Positions 48,988 to 61,700 of a DNA stretch of 64,000 bases are shown in pieces (position 1 is the stretch's first letter; each line of letters begins with the position of its first letter). Position numbers and translations under genes: made by a program. Location of the stretch: positions 24,658,361 through 24,722,360 of the forward strand of contig JACMZG010000008.1 of assembly GCA_018340805.1 (NCBI GenBank). The letters are read 5' to 3'. This stretch comes from Microvelia longipes. Its lineage: Eukaryota > Arthropoda > Insecta > Hemiptera > Veliidae. The notes beneath the pieces were generated by a model. That model was given only the letters and a program-made list of their open reading frames with translations, did not search any database and was not told where the DNA came from.

Positions 48988-49363
48988 ACACAATATAATT
49001 GTGCGAGAGACACCAAGGAAATATAATAAGCGAAATGCAATGCTACATCTGGGAACTGTTCCATCATTCGACATTCGTCATACTTGATGGCTCGACATAA
49101 TGTCATGTCCCACTCTGTTTCGTTACGTCTAACTCATCAGGGCGCCGACAGAGCCTGAACTTCTTCGGAATTAATTGAATGTCAGAGTGAGTTTAGGCTC
49201 TGTCGGCGCCCTGATGAGATAGACGTAACGAAACAAAGTGGGACATGACATTATGTCGAGCCATCAATAATGACGAATGTCGAATGATGGAACAGTTCCC
49301 AGATGTAGCATTGCATTTTGCTTGTTACATTTCCTAGGTGTCTCTCGCACAATTATATTGTGT
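48988..49363. mobile_element. 376-bp foldback element with 170-bp arms
   Basis: The arms 48988-49157 and 49194-49363 are reverse complements with few mismatches, from ACACAATATAATTGTGCGAG at the outside to GGCGCCGACAGAGCCT at the inside. The spacer is 36 bp. The minus-strand ORF at 48849-49106 partly overlaps the left arm and is not a gene. No target duplication is obvious. Confidence 0.95.
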
Positions 49364-51697
49364 CAGCAATAAAATATTTTTAAAACTATCTGAGGCCATT
49401 AGAAAATTTTCTTAATCATCTGCCATTAAACATTTTGCTTCAGTGAAATCCTACTATATTAAAATATTTCCCCATTGGAGAAGAACTTTAAATAACAAAT
49501 TCACATTTTCATTTTATATTCATTATTTGCGAATTACGTTACAATATGGAAAGATTTTACTGAAAACGCCGAAGGCTTCAGGGATTATTTTGATCGAGAT
49601 AACATTATTTATAGTAATAGCATTGCGTTGTAAGTTAATAGAGATTGTATTATCTTATCTCATACTTATACCTATGCGGGTTGAAGCAGTTAGTTTAGTT
49701 TTAACCTATGCTTACACTTTACTCCTACGCTTCATTTTACTGCCATCTACATAATAATTATAAGTTTATAGGTAATGCTGAAGTTAGTAATACTTGGTAC
49801 AACAAGTTCATACATTACGGCTGGCTACTACATTGTACAATGTAAAGTAATACAAGATAGAATAAATTCAACCATACCATGTTTTAAAATCAAGATAAAC
49901 TGCCTAGGAAATTCATATTAACAAAATGTTTAATACGTTTAATACATAGTTTATTTTGAGTTTAGTTTAATTTAATAGGTAACCTGTTTGTAAGTACTGC
50001 TGCGTGCTGCTTAGTTTCATGCTTGGTTAGCCACCCTAATCTAGAAAATGGACCTTTAAACATTCTCTTACCTTACTATCTCTTCCACAACATTTATCAA
50101 AAATATTTTATCAAACTGAATTGTGAAGATGACAATAGAGAACTAAGTCAGTCAAGGTTATTTGCTAGAATGGCTTTTAGTTTGGTCTGTCTAAATATTA
50201 AGTTTCTGTATCACGACTTGTTTTAGGTAGTGTAGATAATAGTCATCATTTATATATTTTGGTGTTTTTACCAATCACAGTTAAAAATAATGTCTTGTTA
50301 TGTTCAAGAGACGAACAACAATATTTTAAAGTTTTGTAAATCAATATAATCAAACAAAAAGAGGTATTAATGGACTGTTAAAAAATTTAACTATTGAAAA
50401 GGTTTATAAAAGAATCTATTTACCCTGATGACGACCAGGATCCCTGGTTAAAGGTTGGTAGTTGTTTTTCAGCTCTATTTGGACTGCTGTCTTGTTTAAT
50501 AAACCTTTTCACTAGTTGATATAACCAAAGTATAGGTGAGCGTTCAGATAATTTTCATTCACAGAAAGCTTCATTTTCTTTGAGTTTTTCTAAACGCCCT
50601 TTAATAAACATTGGTAACCCTGGGTTAAAGTTAACTAAAAAGTATTTTTAGTTAATTTTACTCTGGGTAAACGGTCAAATCAGGTTGTGGTGATTCAAAA
50701 TTGACCTGCATATACCGTCCTCTGTCTTGCCCAAAAGCCGCAAATAACAAAATGAAACAATGTGTATTATTATTTTATATAGGTAAACATTTTATATTTT
50801 AGAGAAGGTCATCACAGTCATGTATTATTTAATTTCATGTAACACTTATCTTAAGCATTGATCTAAAAGTGCCGCTCTTTGAACATTAATTATAAATATA
50901 ATTTTAAGTATTAAATGAAACGCAATAAATGAACAAAAAACTGTTGGTCATTTATTATAGTCATGACAAGGTTAATAATTGTATCAGGGTATTTAAATTT
51001 TTCTTTATCTTATCTTAAATTTAAAACTGCAAAATTTGGTTTATTTTCTACGTAATTATGTTTAGGATAAACAACATTGATTAGCAGAATAATAATGCAA
51101 AATGTAATATTAATTAACATGAACTTTTTTTTGTAATTGTCAGCTAATTTTGAATTGCAAATCTAATCGTGCAGCAAAACTTTTTAAATCTTCTAGTAAG
51201 TGTACTAGGAGATTTCTGGCTAGTAAATGTAGTCAAACTCGCTAATTATATTGTTAGCGTTAAATAAAAAATAGTTATTTCATTAAAGTAACTAGTTGTT
51301 TCAAGAAATGGCTAGGTTTTAATAATGTGAAGTGGTATTGAATCTCTATTAAAAATCCATGGTTTTGAGTCGTAAATAACCTGTTTTCCTGAGTCAATGA
51401 TGAGACAGCAAAAAAAAATTAAAAATCCATAATAAAAAAATGCATAAATTTGAATTTTATGGCGGTGAAAATATCAAACTCTGTGTTTTTAAATTTAGTG
51501 CCTAAAGTTAACAAAAAATAATAAAAAAATAAAACCATTTTTAATTTTTAAGTAAAAAAAAGTAAAAAAATAATATTTTTACTTTAAAATATAAGTTTAT
51601 ATAATATAGAGAAACGTTCGAGGTACCCTGAACCCACGCTTTCAAATCATAAGTAAGTTGAAAGTTTATGTCTAGGAGATATAGTTTTATAACTGTT
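49364..51697. other. AT-rich intergenic stretch, no gene supported
   Basis: The 103-codon frame at 49443-49754 starts at GTG, is hydrophobic and matches nothing I know. It lies just outside the foldback and is probably chance. Confidence 0.3.
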
Positions 51698-51745
51698 GTA
51701 AGGAAAACAAATAAAGAAGTATACTTCTTTATTTGTTTTCCTTAC
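51698..51745. repeat. 48-bp perfect palindrome without spacer
   Basis: 51698-51721 (GTAAGGAAAACAAATAAAGA then AGTA) is the exact reverse complement of 51722-51745. Confidence 0.97.
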
Positions 51746-53328
51746 TTGTCTCAAGTTGCACTTTATTGAGAAATTAGTTTCAGATCATTCTATTTTACGT
51801 CACTGTAACTTATTATTAAGAAGGCCACACTACTAAAGGCTTGCGCTTGCATTCTTCAAAATGTATTATTATTTCGCAAGGGTGAAGTACTGAAGTCTTT
51901 AGTGTTTATGACACTAACATTTAAAAGTAATTTTCTGTAAAGGTGTGTTCTATTTACTGTTGTGGGTGTAATGAGGCGTAGAAAATAAGTTAAACTCGTT
52001 GTAAGTTCTAAGTGTTCATTCGAATTTTCATTTCTTGTCTTTATCTTTTAAGGAAAGCTGATACTACCGATGTTGCTTAGGCGAAGAGTGTAATTATTTT
52101 AAAATTTGCTTGATATGAGTCATAGAGTCAAGTGTCTTGTGAGTTCATACGTATAACATTAACATTAACATATAACAAACATAACCCAAGAATAAGATAA
52201 TTGCTGCCAATTTGCAACAGAAATTACTCTTATTATAATACCATTGAACCAAGTCATTATGTATCCTTAGAGTGAGCGGTATTGGATTCCATTATAAATA
52301 ATGAAGGAAAAGAAAAGAAGTCTCTCCACAAAATAAAATTTTAAAATAAAACGTGTTAAGAAAATAGTATCAATCAAATTCCCTGCATTCAAGACCAATC
52401 TTCCCCCAAAACAATTGGAGTAAGATAATTGGGATTGTCTTTCCCGGTTTCCGATTGTTAGTGTAAACTATTTTTCTTAAATACCTACGGTATAAATGAG
52501 GAAAAGTAAAAACAATTCAGATAGACGTGGCGTCTCTGGAGTGGTCACCACACTAGCTATTGTCTTTCCATAGTATATAATCCAAATAATAAAGCCCAAG
52601 CATTAAAAAAAACGAAGAAAGGTAAAAACTAGTTTAAAGGATAATCATAATTCCATAAGCCCTGCTTAAATCACTTTATTGTCTATTTTCACTATTGTAG
52701 AGCTTTGGCAGAATTGTATATTGAAATCGAAATATAATATTCCAAACCAACACGATGTTTTATTTTTGTTAAAAAACGGATTTCATTTGGAGTCATCAGC
52801 GCACTCATTAAAGTATTTTATATCTTGATCGGCCTTAAAGAATTAACTTATTTATCTAATCCGTTCGTAATTACTAAAAATAATTTTCTAAATGAACCTT
52901 AAATAACAATTCAAATGGTAGGGTTATTCATACTTGCGAATTGCTTTTCGATATCGAAACTGATTACTGACATAGTAACAAACAAAACTCTTTAGGGTAT
53001 TTTCCATCTCATTAAAATTTTAACATATTCTGACAATTAATTTAATATCTCAAAATAAAATAAGTAATAAGTGTTAACTTACCCAGCGGTTGAAGCTTAA
53101 TTAATTTACTCCAGAAATTTACTAACCCAGAATAATTTATAACTTATAACTTGAAAACGAAAACATGTGATAATGAATCTCGTTGTAATGTTAGGACATG
53201 GACATAATAAATTGATTCTGGTTTTAATTAAATGCCAGATGTAAGCAGAAAAAAATTAAATGAAATTATATTAATTTAATTTTTCTAATACCGTTGATCA
53301 CGGTATTACCGACTTTGTCTGAACCACA

Positions 53329-53330
<2 letters not shown>
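51746..53330. other. Intergenic stretch with one family A end
   Basis: 52485-52513 (ACCTACGGTATAAATGAGG then AAAAGTAAAAA) is the terminal 30 bp of family A. Nothing else recognised. Confidence 0.4.
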
Positions 53331-53391
<61 letters not shown>

Positions 53392-53447
53392 AATATATTA
53401 TATATATTATATAAATATATATATGTGTGTGTGTGTGTGTGTGTATG
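53331..53447. repeat. (TA)n followed by (TG)n microsatellite
   Basis: AT array, then about 11 GT units at 53424-53445. Confidence 0.96.
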
Positions 53448-54127
53448 TATTACTATGTAATACATTTATACTATTGTATAAATGACTATTATTCTGAAGA
53501 AAATATATATAATCAACCTTTTTCAAAATTATGTTGCTGCGTGGTAAATCACACCAGAACCTTAACTTTGTGCCGGATATATAGTAACAACAACAGAATA
53601 TAGACGAAGCTTTTAAGTGTAGTAATAATGTTAAATTAAATCAAAAGGGGTAAGGAATCATGTATAGAACCCCATTAAATATTTATCTACTTACGAAGAA
53701 AAATGAAGCATTACTGAACTAATTTTAGGCGAGAAAGTAGCATTTCCCAGATCGGCTGGTAATTAGACATGAATGACTGCACTTTACCTGCCTAGGCAGG
53801 AAAAAGCACCAGCCAACCTGCCTATGCTGGTAAAGAAAGTTAATAGATAATTTTTGTAAACATGATTACTTAATAAAAAAGCCAATTGAATTTATTTAAT
53901 AATTTATATAATGAATAATTACATTATTTAACTAATTAAAATTAAAAAAAAAACAATTTGTAATGTAAATCTTTAATTAGAAATTAATTTTATCGATTAT
54001 ATTAAAGGCAACACTTTTGTCTTGGGTTTATTATCTCATCTTTTTTTGTCAAGTCATTTACTACTTTTATCATTCGAACCCGTATTTAATACAGTTTAAA
54101 AGTTTGTGTATTCTATAGCGTTTTGTG

Positions 54128-54293
54128 ATGAATATCGTCGAAGATATAGACGAACGTTTCGAACATACCTCGCCGGATGTTTTGGAAATAGCTACAAATG
54201 CCAAAGAGAGCCTACTACCCGGCAAATCAGGAAGTAGGTATCTCAAAGCATATGAAGTGTTCAAAGAATGGTGCTCAGAGAAAAAAAAAGAAT
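54128..54293 (+). CDS. First coding exon of a Crypton-like tyrosine-recombinase-derived gene (partial)
   Basis: ATG at 54128 opens 55 codons plus one base up to a consensus donor GTAAGT (54294). The protein has an acidic start (MNIVEDIDERFE), then SLLPGKSGSRYLKAYEVFK and EWCSEKKKE. The pattern LLPxKSxxRYxKAYxxFxxWxxxK is, to my knowledge, the opening of the SAM-like core-binding domain in insect proteins related to Crypton tyrosine recombinases. Composition is unlike the surrounding AT repeats. The catalytic domain (Arg-His-Arg-Tyr) would be in later exons, which I could not find in the 9.7 kb that follow, so the gene may be truncated or have long introns. Confidence 0.6.
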
Positions 54294-54514
54294 GTAAGTA
54301 AAAAATTGTGTTAGCGTTTTAAAAGGACTGTCAAACACAAATCGATCGGTACTCTGTGGTCAACTTTTCGATGATAAGATCTGTATATCAGTCAAAGAAA
54401 ATGTAAATATAAAACATTATAAACGTAATAAGTTTTTCAATAAGCTAGTTTTGATTTATTACTGTTCACAGATAAAATATTGTGTGGAACGAGCAGGAAA
54501 GGAAACATTACTGA

Positions 54515-54625
54515 CTTGTATATTTGCCTTCCACGGCTTTGCCTCATCAGTCAAATTATATACTACCTTCCTCGGCTTCGCCTCTGCAGGTAATTAGATA
54601 GCACACCCTCGCCTTCGGCTCTGGG
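54515..54625 (+). repeat. CTTCGGCTTCGCC-type repeated motif
   Basis: TTCCACGGCTTTGCCTC, TTCCTCGGCTTCGCCTC and CTCGCCTTCGGCTCTG occur within about 100 bp. The spacing is irregular. Confidence 0.5.
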
Positions 54626-56559
54626 GGCTAACTTCGATACTAGTCAGTAATATTCCATTTTCCTGCCTAGTTACACGAATAGCTATTGGAGGAAGATTTT
54701 TAAAAATGGGCTCTTTACGGACGCTAAAGAGCAAATAAGCCATCACTTGAACATAGGTATAGGGGTATATGAACAGAACATCCTGGCCAAGAAATACGCA
54801 TATTATCTTTCGCATTGAATACATCTATGGTGATTACAATCAAATCCAAAACAGCCTAGTGTTAAAAAGCGGATATTTTTTAGAGAAAATAAACGTAATA
54901 TATTGATCCGGTGTAACCTTGAGATATTGTGTTTAGCAAATGAAAATAAATGATTTCCTGACAATGTGAATTCAATTTCCTATGTCCCCATGTCGTAATT
55001 GTCCCAATAATCATTGGATTTCTTTATCAAACTGTAATTTATTGCGAGCTTTACGTAGCATGCCTACCGTGAAAATTGAATGTACTACTGTGTGTAGTCA
55101 TTCAGCCATGAAATAATTGATCATATGTTTGTAATTAAACTTCAGATTGTAATTAGTTGACAGCCCGCCACAATTAGTGAGGGAAGGAATTCAATTGGTT
55201 TATGATAATTTACGGATTATGTTTGGGGGTATGTTTACTTATAAGTTTAACATAACAATAATAATTAAAATTTCATTGTCATTGTGTTCAAGCAAAAAAT
55301 ACATCATTCCAAATGTTTAAGTTAATTTTTGATATTTTACATTTATACATAGATACATTTATATTCAACAGATGATTGTTAATGAAAAAAGATAAACATT
55401 TTTATAAAAACAAAAATAAATGTTAATAAATATAACAATGGAAAACATGATGATTATATGTATAATATATATCATTAAAAATATTATAGTTTATCACAAA
55501 TATAATAGCAGATCTTGATTTAAGACTTTTTAATATTTGCAAGATATTTAGTATTCACAAGTTGACCAGGCTGAAAATTTCTAATCCCATTTTGACTTTG
55601 CCTTTGCTTTGCGATTCATAATTTTCTTTCTCGGTTACGTTTTCACGCAAACAGTTTAATATTGCAATACATTAATTTATTGTTTGATTGAAACCTTAAT
55701 AGTGACTTCTACTTCAAACAGAAAAAAACTATAGCATTTACTATATAGTTGGCAGCGTAACAGTGAAAGAAAAGTCATGTAACAGTTGCGATTTATTGAC
55801 TTGGTAAATTTATTCTTATCCCTGTTGCATTTGTTTTTCTTCCCTAACATTTTTTCAGGTAAAATTAGAAAATAGCAGAGACAAATAGTTTTAACCACTA
55901 TCACATGCTTCCATTCCATCCGGGGGTGCCACCCCTGGGAAAATTACAGAAATTGATCGGTCACCTGTATAAATTTAGAGAATACCACTCCCCTAAAAAA
56001 TGGATATAATTGGCTCTAATAACCCAATAATAGAAAACATTTTTTATTTCCAAGGGAGAAAAAATTACTTTTTACTCCCAAGGGAGTGAAGTTTATATAA
56101 ACAGTTATGTATAATAAAAATTCGCCAACTTTTATTTATTAAAATGATTCTTTAATTATTACATTATTGTTATTATTATTTTTATGACTATTATATTATT
56201 ATTAATTACTTAAATTATAATTGTTAAGCATCATTTTTAAATAATACATTATTAATATTATATCCAATGAACAAATATTCATCATGAAAATGACGCTCAT
56301 GAGGTTGTTCGGATGACGTCTAGGTTTAATGGCAACTTCGATTCTGTTGGGTTTCTAGAGGGTTTCAAAAGGTAGAGGCCTCTACCCCTTGTTTTACCCT
56401 GGTTAGTCTAATGTCCCAGACAGACAGGACAAACATTGCTCCCATGGAACCAAGGCGAGCTAAGCAAAGCGAAAGGACCTCGAAGTGGCTTCTTACGGTC
56501 GAAGCCATTTTAAAACGACTGGGACCGGTTCAGCTCAGTTGGATTATAGAAGTATAGAG
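54626..56559. other. AT-rich stretch, no feature supported
   Basis: No continuation of the recombinase-like exon was recognised here. Confidence 0.3.
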
Positions 56560-56563
56560 CTAA

Positions 56564-56622
56564 CGTTAATGTCCATGTTATTATTAACATGGACATTAAT
56601 AGTATTAATGTCCATGTTAATT
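56564..56622. repeat. Nested inverted and direct repeats of TTAATGTCCATGTTA
   Basis: TTAATGTCCATGTTA, its complement TAACATGGACATTAA, and the forward copy again lie within 60 bp. Two alternative hairpins are possible. Confidence 0.85.
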
Positions 56623-56819
56623 TATTAATGTTATTTATTTTCAGAATTTACTTGAATCGGTTCCAGAATCAATCAGGTCCCATGAAAGCTTTACACTGCC
56701 GTGAGAAGCAACTTTCATTGGAGGTGACAGCCGTCGGTAGACAAAAAGTAAGTGAAATTATCTGAATATTAGCGATTTTTTTATGATGCATATGTAATGT
56801 TTATCACATAATTGGCTTC

Positions 56820-57240
56820 TCTCGTGGCGAATTTCAACTCAGACGATTTTTCGATTTAAAAAAACAAATGCATGTCATTGGAAAAATAATTAGACTAATG
56901 CTAATATGATAATGTGATAGTGAGATGAAATTTATCATCCCAAATGTCTTCTATAGGACAACACGCGTATTCAAAATTTCAAATTGATACAATAAATTTT
57001 GTGTGTATGACTTTATTAATATAATTTATAATTTTACATGGATATAAAATTATCCTTAACCCAAACAAATAACCCTTTTAAAAATTATCAAAATTCATAC
57101 CACAAAAATAACAAATAAATAAATAAAAATAAAAATAAAGAGGCACAAATTACCCTAAATCAATATAAAAAAATGACTCTGGTTTACACAAAATATATAT
57201 TGTATACTTTTGCCAATAAAGAACTTCTTTAAAAACATTG
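56820..57240 (-). repeat. Family A-like and family F sequence, inverted
   Basis: 56870-57000 has CATGTCATTGGAAAAATAA and GAGATGAAATTTATCATC, like the middle of family A. 57035-57235 is the reverse complement of family F at 34290-34490, including GGCACAAATTACCCTAAATC. Confidence 0.7.
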
Positions 57241-57787
57241 TTGGGCCGTTAATGTCAGTTAACAATGTCATGAAGAAATTATTTGTTGGAATACTTAAGA
57301 TTGATTGAAGAGTTTCAACACTCTAGCTTAAACACACTATCTACGAAAGTATCAGATTTTTTGTGAATAACTAAAAAAATGTTATTTACAAAAGACCAGT
57401 TTCCATGTTTTAGAATTCAGGGGCCCCCAATTTCACAATTTTATGAATTTCTTGTGCTGATGGAAGATTTCACAATGGCAGATCCTTGAATTGATTTCCC
57501 AGACAAATAAACACAATTTTTTTTCTTACCTCTTCCACCACAAAAATTATGTTTCCCCTGAAAATCTGAATTCATATTAAATAGGGGGTCGCGAGTAATT
57601 TGATCATGCTCTCTATTTGTGTATGTGTTTGTCTGAGTGTGTTTAAATAAGATAAATAATAATCATCACATCAAATTCTAACTTATCATATGGTTAAATT
57701 ACACATATTATTTGCTATAGAATATTTTTCAGAATAAGCAACTATAATTATTTGTATTAAAAAAAAATAATATACATAGTTGATCTA

Positions 57788-58138
57788 TTAAAATACTGTT
57801 CGCGGTGTTCTCGTTTGTTCTAAAATTCGTCAATAGTCATAATAATGATAATTCCCGTTTAGAGCCATGCGGCTCATCAGGGCATACCTCTTCGAGAACA
57901 ATCTCAGGTAGTAGTGGCAACCGTAACGCTCTAAATAATCTAAAGTTGGCAGTTGTTTATTTTTAACTATAATCTTATATAAACTGAAAGCGTAACCTGA
58001 GATGCGAACCTGGGGTCAAAGGTTATAAATACTGACGCTTTAACGGGCTAATTTTTAAAATAAATAGTTCTGCAAAATAATGTTGTTATGTTAAAATACT
58101 GTTCGTGGGGTGTTCGTTTGTTCAAAAATTCGCCAATA
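57788..58138 (+). repeat. About 50-bp direct repeats flanking a 250-bp insert
   Basis: TTAAAATACTGTTCGCGG (57788) and TTAAAATACTGTTCGTGG (58091) begin similar repeats ending AATTCGTCAATA/AATTCGCCAATA. The insert begins with AATTCCCGTTTAGAGCC, the reverse complement of a motif at 47705. Confidence 0.75.
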
Positions 58139-58554
58139 AATCATTGTAGAAAGTTTATTTCGCAGATGTACATTTAGATTTTGTAGTGAAAAAATCCTTT
58201 TTGAGTATTGAAGACTTCCAATTTTGACTAAATGTTAAAGAATTTTTTTTAAAAAAGAATGATGACACTTGGTTTATACCCACTTATTTAAAACTTCATC
58301 TTTAAGATTAACGTCAAATAGATGCAAATAATGAAATTGTATACTTTCTTTTTTTTATACCCATCTATTTTACACAAATGACATACTTTGTTAAAAAGGC
58401 AAAAACCTTGTCTTGTTATCAATCCTTAATTCATATTATTATCACGTAAATTACAACTATTTTAAAAATGCAGTAAATACCAGGGAAAAAAGTTTAGATA
58501 TCTCATCTAATTTAACTCATAAAAAAAACACCTGCCTCACTTTAACCCAAATAT

Positions 58555-58790
58555 TGGCTAGCAACATGGAGATATATACTAGAGAGAACATAGCCTATAT
58601 CAATACATTAAAAGAACATCGTACCCTGAAACATCGTTTTAGGGCTCTCAGGGGCTCTGTGTAACCTTACTAAAACCTCCCTCAAGAGTGAGTTAAGGTT
58701 ATTATAAATCAATTGTTTTTGGCTTTCCGCGCATTATTTGTGTTTCGATTTGTATTTTTAACGTTCTTTAAAACAATTATTTACGATCCT
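58555..58790 (+). repeat. Dispersed repeat family E, copy 2
   Basis: GAGATATATACTAGAGAG, AACATAGCCTAT, CTCTGTGTAACC and GAGTTAAGGTTATTATAAAT match 19706-19860. The ORF at 58413-58664 overlaps it and is not a gene. Confidence 0.72.
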
Positions 58791-61700
58791 ATACTAATCC
58801 ATCTGATAATTCTAACATAAGCAAACACATCTATTAATGCATAATATTGATTTACACGTAAATTAACATAACATTTCTGCCATCATGCACCGAAACGTCT
58901 TTTTATTTAATGTAGAAGAATTCTTTCTACTACTGTTCTTTTTATTTTTGAAACTAGAGCCAAAAATAAGAAGAATTCTTCTCCGCGACTCCTTATCAGT
59001 TTGTTAGTTCATATCAACAGGCCGAAAATGCTGATTTGATACCGACAAAATCTAAAGACAGTTTTTAAACTCCTACTTAAAACCTATCAATCGTAGATGA
59101 AATTCATGGTGTAGTGTTGCAAGTTATAATCCACTTATCATCTTATATCAGCGGACATCAGCACACTATCAAAGTGCGGATTAAGCACTCTTGAAGTTAT
59201 AAAAGACCCTCACATCCACGTGTGAGTGTTATTTCATAGACTATTGATTTACTAAACGTATGTCTGTAAATGTCCCTACGACTTAATATAACTCTGTTGT
59301 AATTTGTAACTAATTAATTTTCATTTTTTAAAAACTGTTTCTCATTAAATTGAAACGTAATTTGCAAATGCAAGTGTAGATTTGCAATCCAAACTTGTAT
59401 TACCAAGTTCGGGTTTCCACACTAGTTGCATTATATAATATTCCACATTTAATCAGTTGATAGATAAAGCGATTTTGCCCAGATCATTCTCCATGTTTAG
59501 TTTTCGAACTGAAGTATTCATCTTTGATTTTTGCTTACGCTGCTTATTTTATGAAAACACTAAAAAAATGAACAATTTGCCAGTGAGCACTGAACAAGAC
59601 AGAAACCAATTTTTAATTAACTAGTTGCACAAAACAAACTTTAAGGATATTATAACTTTAATTATCCAAAAAAACACTTTTAAGGCATCTTCAATAAGAT
59701 AATAGGTTTACTTTCTTTAATTTTAATTACAGCAATTTATAATTATTATAGTTACTATGATCCGTTATTGTAATAATTGTTATAAAAGTTGTCGATATTT
59801 AATTATTTTTTTAGTCTTATTAATAACTTTTTTTATTGATAAACTATTAAATATAATTGTCGAAAAGATATAAAGAAAAAAAATAGACATAAGAGAATGC
59901 AAAAAAATAATGTTAGCACATAATAAAAATGATATAAAAGATAAATCATTGCAATTGTCTACAATTATAATCATAATTATTTTGTAGGTGTGTTTATTAT
60001 GTAGGCGATAATAAGATTTCAATTCTTCTAATATTAATTCTCATTTTTTTAATTTTTGTAAAATAATGTAATTTAAATTAAAAAATTAAAAAAAAAGAAA
60101 TATTTAATATTTAAAAATTGAGTAAAAATTAAAAAAAAAAATATATTTTGCAATGTAATTACTAAAAAAAGTATAAACGATTGAAAAGAGACAGGTGCTA
60201 TTATTTCGTTATTTCGTAAGAGTGCGGCATGGTTAGTTCAGTTCGTATGCTGGTATTGATAATCATTTAATTCAAACAGCACGAGGTTGGAAAATTGTGA
60301 TATTTGTAAATAGATTGTGTGAATCATACAAATTTGCTCTTTGAGGTATGGCGTAGGCTGAAGTCAGGTGCGGACTGCTTGGCGTGGGCTAGATTTGCAA
60401 ATAACTTGAGTTAAAAGATTTCGATTTCACCATAACAATGATTTCTCTTGATTTGTAAACATTGTTTGTTATTAACTAAGCCTACACAACATGATATAAG
60501 CATGATTGCTTAACTTGCATTTATTCTTTAATCGCGATTAATATTAATTACATTTGTGGAAAACACAAAAACTTTCTAAATTTTGTTTCTATATCATCTT
60601 AATTTTTCCGCTTCTATAAAATTTTCTTTAGAAAATAAGCACCACTTTCTGATGGTAATTCACTAAAACCTCTTTGCAACAATTATTCTGATTATCTTGA
60701 ACACTTTGCTTTACAGTGTAATAGTCTTAGAGATTCTTAGACTGAAATATCTTAGCCCTACTTTAACTAGTCAAAACTTTTTTTGTTCTCTGTATGAACT
60801 TAATCATACAACTCTACACCAGCTATATTTGTTTACTGTTCGCCCTATGAGGAAAATATCTAGTAACCCTTCATTATGCCTCTAATACTAATTTATCAAA
60901 ATATAAAAGTAGCTTATTTATTTTTTTATGTATTTCATTTTATTATTTACTTAATAAAATAATTTGTAAAAACTATGTTATCTATGTTATATACAAATAG
61001 AGATTGTTATTATTAAAAATTCTCTAAAACCGGTAATCTCGGTGTTAGAGTAATTATTCCATTATGAACATAAAAAAAGTTCTCGAGAAAAGTGCATAAT
61101 TTAGGATTCTGGGGCCTAGACTTGTTTCTAAAAGCTATAAATATCTTGTTATAGATATTTTTGTAACAATTCTTGTGGGTTTCACAAATTGGCCCCTGTT
61201 GTCCAGCACCATTTACCAAAATTTAAAGATTAAAGACTTTGGCCGCACTTTATAAAGGTATTAAGTGTGTAGTATATAGCTTACAAATATTTTTAGTCTC
61301 TTCAAAATATATTTCTTTGTACCCCAGTTATAGCAAAAATAATTTAAATTAATTCATTGTAGTACTTTACATACTAATAATTTTAAATTTGTTATTATAG
61401 CCTTTACATAAAAACCATAATTTGTACTATATATTATATTATATATACTATAATACTATAGTATTAATTTCGGATTGAAATTACACTTGGTACACTATTT
61501 AACACATGTACTAACTATGTGTTAACATAAATACGAAGTTACATTATATTATTAGTATTTCTAGTTTTATTGATTGACATTTAACATGATGTATAATGTA
61601 AACAAACAACGTTTTTTGACTAATAATGAAAACTCGCTTATCGTGGCAGTAAGCCACTTATATAAACTTGTAATATGACATATTGATATAGAAAAACGAC

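Noticed and set aside
48849..49106. 85-codon minus-strand ORF
   Set aside because: Half of it lies in the foldback arm, and there is no motif.
49443..49754. 103-codon hydrophobic ORF
   Set aside because: Starts at GTG in AT-rich DNA next to a foldback, has no splice context or recognisable motif, and looks like chance.
54070..54264. Minus-strand ORF
   Set aside because: Shadow of the plus-strand recombinase-like exon, which has the ATG and GTAAGT donor.
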